Assembly: GCF_900129745.1 (NCBI RefSeq)
Contig: NZ_FQWS01000002.1
Coordinates: 930,001 to 994,000 of the forward strand
Reading direction: 5' to 3'
Origin: Winogradskyella jejuensis
Lineage (GTDB): Bacteria; Bacteroidota; Bacteroidia; Flavobacteriales; Flavobacteriaceae
DNA length: 64,000 bases
Shown here: in pieces, positions 42,300 to 48,950 of the stretch
Layout: each line of letters starts with the position of its first letter
Position numbering within the stretch: the stretch's first letter is position 1
Made by a program: the position numbers and the translations under genes
Notes under the pieces: generated by a model
What the model was told of the DNA's origin: nothing
The model's database searches: none
The model's input: the letters and a program-made list of their open reading frames with translations, nothing else

Positions 42300-43129
42300 T
42301 AATTTGAAAACGTTTTGTAAAACTCAGCCGCATGCTTTGGTAAAATTTCTCTAAGCTGTTGTTCTACCGCAGCCACTACTTCTGGATAAATGACTTGGTT
42401 GTACTCATCGCAATATACTTTTGCAATCTCAGTTGCCAAAACTAAGGTATTTTTAAAGTTCTGGGTAATAAATTTTAAGAAATACCCATTACCATGAAAC
42501 GTATCATTAATCTTTGAAGTCTGCTTAATTCCATGAGGTAATTTAATCGAAGCTAAAGCCTGTCGCCAATCTTCGATACAAGCACCAAAGCGCTCATTAT
42601 CTACATTAGACGTTCCCAAATTCCAAGTTGGCACTTCCCTATCCCAACGTTGCCAGTTGTAGCTGTGCATATCGTAAACAATACAAATGCCAAATTTTTC
42701 TTCTAGCTTAGAAATTAAAGCGGCTACTACTTTATAGAAATTGGCATGTTTTTGCTGACTTTTCTGTTTTTGCGCTTCTGCCAAAGGTAACTTCCAAAGC
42801 TGTTTGCCCCAAGCGGTTTCAAAAACAGCTTCTTCTGGCGTACGGTTTAAATCATATTCAAAACGAGAATCACAACCTGCGATAACTATTGGATGCCTAG
42901 TTATCATATTTTTAGTTTCTGGATCTTCCTCATACCAACGGTCGTATTCAGAATGCAGACAATTATCCCATAACTCCTTTCTAAACTGATGCCCATCGTG
43001 AACTGCACCGCATGCATAAGGCACATATTCTTCAATTTTTAGTGTAAACGAATAATCGTCCGCAACAGCATGAAAACACTTCTCATCATTTATGTTTTCT
43101 ATAATTTTTGAAATTGAAAGCCTTTTCAT
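42299..43129 (-). CDS. N-formylglutamate amidohydrolase family protein
   Basis: A 276-residue cytoplasmic protein. 'ACGAVHDGHQFR' near the N-terminus, 'GCDSRFEYDLNRTPEEAVFE', 'VYDMHSYNWQR' and 'HGNGYFLKFI' correspond to the zinc and substrate residues of the HutG/FGase family. Classical members release formate from N-formylglutamate in histidine breakdown, but no hut genes are here. Its conserved pairing with DUF1704 and an ATP-grasp ligase suggests an amidohydrolase on a glutamate-like peptide product (inference). It overlaps the next gene by one base and follows the TerB-like gene by 5 bp. Confidence 0.85.
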   Translation of the reverse strand: MKRLSISKIIENINDEKCFHAVADDYSFTLKIEEYVPYACGAVHDGHQFRKELWDNCLHSEYDRWYEEDPETKNMITRHPIVIAGCDSRFEYDLNRTPEEAVFETAWGKQLWKLPLAEAQKQKSQQKHANFYKVVAALISKLEEKFGICIVYDMHSYNWQRWDREVPTWNLGTSNVDNERFGACIEDWRQALASIKLPHGIKQTSKINDTFHGNGYFLKFITQNFKNTLVLATEIAKVYCDEYNQVIYPEVVAAVEQQLREILPKHAAEFYKTFSN

Positions 43130-43134
43130 AAGCT

Positions 43135-43464
43135 CTAGTTTAAAATACGTTTTAGAAATAATAACATAGAATGTTCGCGAATATCGAAATCGCCATCAGC
43201 AAAAAATAGACCTTTAATGTCTGCTAAGATTTGGTCCAAATTCTCTTTAGAATACTGATGCTTTTCTATAGACGCTAAAATCTTTTGAATGCTTTGAAAG
43301 TCATTATCAGCTGAAAATTCATCATGAATTTTTTGAAAAGTTTGCATATCCACCTTTGAAATAATAACGTTGCGTTCGTGATTATTCTCCTTCAAATCTG
43401 AATGCGCAGCATACAATAAGGTGTATGCAATCAGTTCATCCTTTGTCCAGTTTGGTGCTTCCAT
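43135..43464 (-). CDS. TerB-like small helical protein
   Basis: A 109-residue protein from ATG 43464 (MEAPNWTKDELIAYTLLYAA); the upstream Met at 43497 would overlap the sulfurtransferase gene by 31 bp. All-helical, it carries a TerB-like pattern: acidic 'AHSDLKENNHER' early and 'FFADGDFDIREHSMLLFLKR' late, two related metal-binding-like helices. TerB family proteins bind calcium or other metals and occur in stress and signalling complexes. The assignment is by pattern only. It is in the middle of the operon. Confidence 0.7.
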   Translation of the reverse strand: MEAPNWTKDELIAYTLLYAAHSDLKENNHERNVIISKVDMQTFQKIHDEFSADNDFQSIQKILASIEKHQYSKENLDQILADIKGLFFADGDFDIREHSMLLFLKRILN

Positions 43465-43466
43465 TA

Positions 43467-44288
43467 TTATTGCGTTAATGTTCCATATTCTGTCCATGAA
43501 CCGTCATAAACAACTACATCTTCATAGCCTGCCAGTGTAGCGCCTAATGCCAAATTACATGCCGTGATACCAGTGCCACAGCTGAATACGAGCTTCTTTT
43601 GTGTAGTAACTAAATTATCAAAAATTTGCTTTAGTTCATCTCCGGATTTTAAAACAAATCCATCAAGTAATTCTGTATATGGTAAGTTCAGAGAATTTAC
43701 TATGGTTCCACTTCGTAAACCTTGTCGGGGTTCTGGTGTTTCGCCTGAAAATCGTTTGTAAGAACGTGCGTCAAGAATCAGAGTATTATCCGATTTCGAG
43801 TACTGATTAACCCCTTCAAAATTAGTGAACAAGTCTTTATTGACATTGGCAATAAAATCACCTATATCAGAAGCTTCGTCATAAGCCTTTATAGTATCAA
43901 ACCCCTGACGTTGCCATTCCGGTAAACCGCCGTTTAGAACAGCTACATTTTCATGACCAAAATATCTAAATAACCACCAAGCACGAGCACTTGAGTAAAT
44001 ACCGTGTTGGTCATACACTATAATTAAAGAATCTTTATTAATTCCCAATTTTTGCGCTTCAGTTTGAAATTGTTGAGCGGAAGGCAGTGTATTTGGAAAC
44101 CTAGCATTAACATCGCTAAATGTCTTTTTAATATCGAAAAACTGAGATTTAGGAATATATCCAGAATTATTCTGCAAGCTAGAACCCGCTACTTTAGGAA
44201 TTGTAGCATCAAGAACCACAATGTTTTCAGCTTCAATATGTTTCTGAAGCCAATTCACTGAGACTAAAGGCGATTCAACTTGAAGCAT
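43467..44288 (-). CDS. Sulfurtransferase (3-mercaptopyruvate/thiosulfate type)
   Basis: A 273-residue protein with tandem rhodanese domains. The first, inactive domain has 'YIPKSQFFDIKKTFSD', 'VYDQHGIYSSARAWWLFRYF' and 'VAVLNGGLPEWQRQG'; the second carries the active-site loop SCGTGITA with Cys237. CG(S/T)G(V/I)TA loops are characteristic of 3-mercaptopyruvate sulfurtransferase. It would transfer sulfur from mercaptopyruvate to thiols or thioredoxin. It is second in the operon, 9 bp after the gshB-like gene and 2 bp before the TerB-like gene. Confidence 0.9.
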   Translation of the reverse strand: MLQVESPLVSVNWLQKHIEAENIVVLDATIPKVAGSSLQNNSGYIPKSQFFDIKKTFSDVNARFPNTLPSAQQFQTEAQKLGINKDSLIIVYDQHGIYSSARAWWLFRYFGHENVAVLNGGLPEWQRQGFDTIKAYDEASDIGDFIANVNKDLFTNFEGVNQYSKSDNTLILDARSYKRFSGETPEPRQGLRSGTIVNSLNLPYTELLDGFVLKSGDELKQIFDNLVTTQKKLVFSCGTGITACNLALGATLAGYEDVVVYDGSWTEYGTLTQ

Positions 44289-44297
44289 ATCTTAATA

Positions 44298-45335
44298 TTA
44301 TGCGTCTTCTACAGTCTTTCGTAATCGGGTACGTCTATTAAACGCTTCAAGATTATCTAAGACTTTACTTTCAAGAAAGTCTATAACCTTTTCCTCTACT
44401 TTTCGCTTATTTTTATACACCTTGTTGATGTAAGTAATTCCACCTGGAGACATGACATTAACCTCAACTAATTTTCCGCCTATAACATCAATACCAACAA
44501 AGTACAATCCGTCTTTAACCAATTTAGGTCCAATTTGTTTGCAAAGTGCTTTTTCCTCTTTTGTTAAGGTATGTCGTTGTACAGAACCTCCAGCAGATAC
44601 ATTAGAACGGTGGTCATCAGAACCAGGAACACGCTTCATGGCGCCAACAGGCTCACCATTTAATAATAAAATACGAACATCACCTTTATCGGCGCCTTCT
44701 ATATAATCTTGAAGTATAACGTAATTAGATTCACCATCACCTGCGCTAATGTAGAAATCCAATAACGAGTTGATATTGTTCATCGCAGACTTTTCAATAA
44801 GAATAACACCAGAACCACCAAAACCGTTTAATGGTTTTAGAATCATTTTGTCTGCTTTAGACTCTTTAATCTGCTGCACTAAATACTCTTTATTTTTAGA
44901 TACATGCGTATTTGGAATGATATTACTATGCGCATCTCCAAAAGCTGCTGTATATAATTTGTTATTGGCCTCGCGCATGCCTTGAAGAGAATTCACAATA
45001 AACACATCGTCTTTTACTGAATCTAAAAAGTTGAGCATTAATGGGTCTAAAGGTGGATTGGCTCTAAAAAATATAGTATCAAAACCTGCAAGTGGTAGCA
45101 TTTCTTCACGCAAACTTGCCTTTTTATAAAATGCCTTAAGTGACGTAGGCACCTTGTCCATACGTCCTACGACTGTACAAAATGCGTTGGTAACACTATC
45201 TCTAATGGTTAGGTTAGCAGGTGTACACATGGCAACACCATGACCACGTTTTACACATTCTTTTATTAAAGCTAAACTTGTATCGTTTTCTGGATCAATG
45301 GTTTCCCAAGGATACATAATGAAGCATACATTCAT
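44298..45335 (-). CDS. gshB: Glutathione synthase-type ATP-grasp ligase
   Basis: A 345-residue protein, longer than E. coli GshB (316). The N-terminal pre-ATP-grasp domain opens 'MNVCFIMYPWETI' and 'ANPPLDPLMLNFL'. The ATP-grasp part has KPLNGFGGSGV (K167), 'LQDYIEGADKGDVRILLLNG', D283 and EVNVMSP (E291, N293 magnesium ligands). Where E. coli GshB has SPTCIRE, this protein has SPGGI. It would join an amino acid to a peptide or gamma-glutamyl compound using ATP. No gshA is in the window and bshA is present, so the product may not be glutathione. It is first in the five-gene operon, so the substrate is likely shared with the DUF1704 and amidohydrolase-like enzymes. Confidence 0.85.
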   Translation of the reverse strand: MNVCFIMYPWETIDPENDTSLALIKECVKRGHGVAMCTPANLTIRDSVTNAFCTVVGRMDKVPTSLKAFYKKASLREEMLPLAGFDTIFFRANPPLDPLMLNFLDSVKDDVFIVNSLQGMREANNKLYTAAFGDAHSNIIPNTHVSKNKEYLVQQIKESKADKMILKPLNGFGGSGVILIEKSAMNNINSLLDFYISAGDGESNYVILQDYIEGADKGDVRILLLNGEPVGAMKRVPGSDDHRSNVSAGGSVQRHTLTKEEKALCKQIGPKLVKDGLYFVGIDVIGGKLVEVNVMSPGGITYINKVYKNKRKVEEKVIDFLESKVLDNLEAFNRRTRLRKTVEDA

Positions 45336-45406
45336 AATTCTAAGGTTGGTTTAGTTTTCATTATTCTGAAAATTAAAAATACAAAATTTAGTTAGTTTTT
45401 TTTGAG

Positions 45407-45428
45407 ACACTTCGACTTCGCTCAGTGT
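45407..45428. repeat. CACTTCGACTTCGCTCAGTG-type intergenic repeat
   Basis: ACACT (45407-45411) and AGTGT (45424-45428) bracket TTCGACTTCGCTC. Near-identical short sequences are scattered in intergenic regions of Flavobacteriaceae. It lies in the gap between the gshB-like and symporter genes. Confidence 0.4.
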
Positions 45429-45472
45429 AAGTGATTCACTACATTTTTTTTAGAGAAAAATATGTTCTCTAC

Positions 45473-46798
45473 TTATTTCACCTCATCATAATGGTCATCC
45501 CATTCTTTGGCCTTAGGGTACTCATGAAGTTTCCCCAAGGACTTAGCAACAAGAAGCGATACTGTGGCATCTCCTGTGACATTTACAACTGTTCTACACA
45601 TATCTAATGGTCTATCAACAGCAAAAATCAATGCTAGACCAATTGGCAATAATTCCGCTGGAAAACCAATAGATTCTAGAACAATAACGAGCATTACCAT
45701 ACCTGCACTCGGTACTGCTGCTGAACCAATAGACGCCAATAGTGCTGTAAAAACAATTACTAATTGATTAGTAAATGTCAATCCTTCTGGCCATATCACT
45801 TGCATAATAAATACGGCTGCGATACCTTGATACAGACTTGTTCCATCCATATTTACCGTAGCGCCAACAGGAAGTACAAACCCTGAAACTTCTTTATCCA
45901 CACCTACATGCTCTTCAACACGTTCCATAGTTACGGGTAATGTTGCCGCACTACTACTTGTAGAAAATGCTAGTAATTGAGCAGGGCTAATCTTACTTAG
46001 AAACCATAATGGTGATTTCTTTCCGTATATATTGACTAAAGTCATATAGAAGCCAATCATAACGATTAATCCTCCAACAACGCAGAATGCATATTGTAAT
46101 AGCTTAACGAGTATGGTTGTGTCATCAAAAGCAATAATTACATTTGCCATTAAGGCAAATACAGCATAAGGTGCAAAAAGCATAATTAAGTCCACCATTT
46201 TCATGACGACTTCATTCAACGAATCAAAAATATCAATCATAGGTTTAGCTTTCTTTTCACCAATTAGTAATAAGCAAATACCAACAAATAAGGCAAAGAA
46301 TATAACTTGCAACATACTCGCGTTTGCCATAGACTGAAAAATATTACTTGGAAAAATATCTACTAGTGCTTGTAATGGTCCAGCATCTTGCTGTGCGCTT
46401 GCTTTCATTAATTTGTCTGTTACCCCAGCATCATTGGCATATTTTAGTTTTATATTCTCAATAGTTTCTGCAGGCATTCCTGTTCCAGGTTTTACAACAT
46501 TAACTATAGAAAGACCAATAATGATTGCTACTAAAGTTGTACCGACATATATCAGTATAGTACGTAGTCCCATGGCTTTAATCTTAGAAATGTCTTTTAA
46601 ATCTGAGATTCCTTTAATTAGCGACGCCAAAATTAATGGTACTGCAATAAGTTTAAGAAGATTGATGAATATTTTACCAAATGGCGCAATCCAATCAGTG
46701 ACGAATTGTTGTCCGTTCACGGAATTCATTATAAAACCAAAGATGATTCCAAGAATCATTCCTATAATAATCTTCCAGTGTAATGCGAGTTTTTTCAT
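45473..46798 (-). CDS. Dicarboxylate/amino acid:cation symporter (DAACS family)
   Basis: A 441-residue membrane protein, typical length. It has multiple hydrophobic segments, the serine-rich re-entrant loop SSSAATLP, and NMDGT ('VGATVNMDGTSLYQGIAAV') with 'AVDRPLDMCRTVVNVTGDA', which line the substrate and cation sites of the GltPh fold. It imports glutamate, aspartate or C4-dicarboxylates with sodium or protons; the exact substrate is not settled. Two small hairpins (46799-46831) sit directly before its start codon, in the 52-bp gap after aroC. Confidence 0.93.
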   Translation of the reverse strand: MKKLALHWKIIIGMILGIIFGFIMNSVNGQQFVTDWIAPFGKIFINLLKLIAVPLILASLIKGISDLKDISKIKAMGLRTILIYVGTTLVAIIIGLSIVNVVKPGTGMPAETIENIKLKYANDAGVTDKLMKASAQQDAGPLQALVDIFPSNIFQSMANASMLQVIFFALFVGICLLLIGEKKAKPMIDIFDSLNEVVMKMVDLIMLFAPYAVFALMANVIIAFDDTTILVKLLQYAFCVVGGLIVMIGFYMTLVNIYGKKSPLWFLSKISPAQLLAFSTSSSAATLPVTMERVEEHVGVDKEVSGFVLPVGATVNMDGTSLYQGIAAVFIMQVIWPEGLTFTNQLVIVFTALLASIGSAAVPSAGMVMLVIVLESIGFPAELLPIGLALIFAVDRPLDMCRTVVNVTGDATVSLLVAKSLGKLHEYPKAKEWDDHYDEVK

Positions 46799-46831
46799 TA
46801 AAACGAAGTTTTATTTCCACGAAAGTGGAAA
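46799..46831 (-). promoter_or_regulatory. Two tandem hairpins directly before the symporter start codon
   Basis: Read on the minus strand, TTTCCAC-TTTC-GTGGAAA (46831-46814) is followed by TAAAAC-TTC-GTTTTA (46813-46799), which ends at the base before ATG 46798. The first has 7 bp, the second 6 bp. They could limit ribosome access or attenuate read-through from aroC. Confidence 0.4.
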
Positions 46832-46850
46832 ACATTTATTTATAATTCCT

Positions 46851-47921
46851 TTACCAATCCTTAGTTTCCTGTCTTCTTAACAACATATAATCTGCAATAA
46901 CCAAAGCAGCCATAGATTCAACAATAGGCACTGCACGAGGCACTACACATGGGTCGTGACGTCCTTTACCTTGCATTTCTACAGTTTCTCCTGCACTATT
47001 TATAGTTTCTTGTTTTTGAAGCGTTGTTGCTACAGGTTTAAAAGCCACTCTAAAGTAGATATCCATGCCATTGCTAATACCACCTTGAACACCACCTGAT
47101 AAATTGGTCTGTGTACTTCCATCTTCATTAAACTTATCGTTATGCTCACTTCCTTTCATTTTGGCGCCACAGAAACCACTACCATATTCAAACCCTTTTA
47201 CGGCGTTAATAGAAAGCATGGCTTTACCGAGCTCTGCATGAAGCTTATCAAAAACAGGTTCTCCTAATCCAGCCGGGACATTCTGAATGACACAGGTGAT
47301 TGTTCCTCCGATGGTATCGCCTTGTTTTTTTACTTCAGAAACTTTGGCAATCATTTTTTCTGCAGTAGCTTTATCTGGGCAACGAATAACGTTAGATTCA
47401 ATTTTAGAAAAGTCTAAATCCTGATAGGGTTTATCAACAAAAATCTCTCCAACCGAAGATGTAAAAGCATTAATTTTAGTCTGACGTAAAAACTGCTTTG
47501 CAATAGCTCCAGCTACTACTCTACTTGCCGTTTCACGAGCTGAACTTCTTCCGCCACCTCGATAATCGCGCACACCATATTTTTTATCATATGTATAATC
47601 TGCATGACTTGGACGATATACATCCTTGATATGCGAATAATCTTTAGATTTTTGGTTGGTATTATGGATTAAAAAACCAATGGGTGTTCCTGTAGTTTTG
47701 CCTTCAAAAATTCCTGAATAAAACTCTACAGTATCTGGTTCTTTACGTTGCGTAACGATTTTAGACTGACCAGGTTTACGACGATTCATTTCGTTTTGAA
47801 TAGCTTCAAAATCGAGCTCAATTCCAGCTGGACAACCGTCAATTATTCCTCCTATTGCTCTACCGTGAGATTCACCAAAAGTGGTGAGTTTAAATAACTT
47901 TCCGAAAGAATTTCCTGCCAT
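46851..47921 (-). CDS. aroC: Chorismate synthase
   Basis: A 356-residue protein with family signatures: [20 protein letters not shown], '[17 protein letters not shown]', '[20 protein letters not shown]' and '[17 protein letters not shown]'. It makes chorismate from EPSP using reduced FMN, the last step of the shikimate pathway. It is divergent from the LpxH-like gene; an 18-bp palindrome lies 26 bp upstream of the ATG. The symporter gene follows after 52 bp on the same strand and may be read through. Confidence 0.97.
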   Translation of the reverse strand: MAGNSFGKLFKLTTFGESHGRAIGGIIDGCPAGIELDFEAIQNEMNRRKPGQSKIVTQRKEPDTVEFYSGIFEGKTTGTPIGFLIHNTNQKSKDYSHIKDVYRPSHADYTYDKKYGVRDYRGGGRSSARETASRVVAGAIAKQFLRQTKINAFTSSVGEIFVDKPYQDLDFSKIESNVIRCPDKATAEKMIAKVSEVKKQGDTIGGTITCVIQNVPAGLGEPVFDKLHAELGKAMLSINAVKGFEYGSGFCGAKMKGSEHNDKFNEDGSTQTNLSGGVQGGISNGMDIYFRVAFKPVATTLQKQETINSAGETVEMQGKGRHDPCVVPRAVPIVESMAALVIADYMLLRRQETKDW

Positions 47922-47946
47922 TAACCAATTATTTTACGCTAATGTA

Positions 47947-47964
47947 ATTGTTTATATAAACAAT
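47947..47964. promoter_or_regulatory. Perfect 18-bp palindrome upstream of aroC
   Basis: ATTGTTTATATAAACAAT is a perfect palindrome 25-43 bp upstream of aroC (minus strand) and 138 bp upstream of the divergent LpxH-like gene. It is a candidate operator; its A/T content means chance cannot be ruled out. The rest of the 180-bp gap has short A/T-rich repeats and no exact -7 box. Confidence 0.35.
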
Positions 47965-48101
47965 AAAAAGTCTAGGTCTCAATTTATAAGTTTTACAAAC
48001 CTGGTTTTGCATAACACTTTAATAACAATAAGCTTAATTACAGTTAATTATGCTTTAACACTAAAGTCACATTACAATAAGTTATTTGCAGTATTAATCC
48101 T

Positions 48102-48950
48102 GTGGTTTTGAATATTAAAAGAAAACTTGATATTGTTGTAATTTCTGATGTACATTTAGGTACTCATGGCTGTAATGCAAAGAAATTACTTAACTATTTG
48201 AATAGTATTGAGCCTAAGCATTTAGTACTTAATGGCGATATTATTGATATTTGGCAATTTAATAAGCGATACTTTCCTAAAACTCACCTCAAGGTTATAA
48301 AAAGAATAATGAGCCTATCTGCCAATGGCACAAAGGTGACATACATCACAGGAAATCATGACGAGTTGCTAAGAAAGTTTAACGATACCGAGATTGGTAA
48401 CATTTCTATTGTTAACAAATTGTTACTCGATTTAGACGGTAAAAGAACTTGGATTTTCCATGGGGATGTGTTTGATGTTTCTATTCAGAAAGCAAAGTGG
48501 ATTGCTAAACTTGGAAGTTGGGGTTATGATATGCTAATTATACTAAATCGTTGGGTTAATTGGTATTTGCAAAAACGAGGAAAAGCTCGTTATTCTCTTT
48601 CAAAGAAGATAAAAGATAACGTGAAACTAGCCGTAAAATATATTGGTGATTTTGAAAAAACAGCATCAGATTTGGCTATTGAAAATGGCTTCGACTATGT
48701 AATTTGTGGACATATTCATCAGCCAACTATTTCGGTTAAAACTAATAAGAGAGGTACAACAACTTATATGAATTCTGGGGATTGGGTAGAAAACTTAACC
48801 GCGCTGGAATACCGATTAAAACGCTGGAAACTTTACGATTATACCAAAGACAAACTTATTCCTTTTGCTCCTGACGAAGAGCTAAAAGATATGAATATAA
48901 AAGACCTCATAGCAGCTATTACCATTGTAGAGCAGCCTGAAGAAGAATAG
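48102..48950 (+). CDS. UDP-2,3-diacylglucosamine diphosphatase-like metallophosphoesterase
   Basis: A 282-residue calcineurin-like phosphoesterase. Metal motifs: DVHLG (D16, H18), NGDIID (D46), GNHDE (N85, H86), 'FHGD' and GHIH (H204, H206). The length and the 'DIWQFNKRYFPK' and 'MNSGDWVENLTALEY' segments fit LpxH-type enzymes of lipid A synthesis in Bacteroidota; other substrates remain possible. The start is GTG 48102, with TTG 48108 as an alternative; no ATG precedes the domain. It ends one base before the stop of the convergent oxidase gene. Confidence 0.82.
   Translation: MVLNIKRKLDIVVISDVHLGTHGCNAKKLLNYLNSIEPKHLVLNGDIIDIWQFNKRYFPKTHLKVIKRIMSLSANGTKVTYITGNHDELLRKFNDTEIGNISIVNKLLLDLDGKRTWIFHGDVFDVSIQKAKWIAKLGSWGYDMLIILNRWVNWYLQKRGKARYSLSKKIKDNVKLAVKYIGDFEKTASDLAIENGFDYVICGHIHQPTISVKTNKRGTTTYMNSGDWVENLTALEYRLKRWKLYDYTKDKLIPFAPDEELKDMNIKDLIAAITIVEQPEEE

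Noticed and set aside
45451-45471. Terminator after the symporter (TAGAGAA/TTCTCTA hairpin)
   Set aside because: On the minus strand the stem is followed by an A-run, not a T-run, so it is not a standard terminator for the symporter mRNA.
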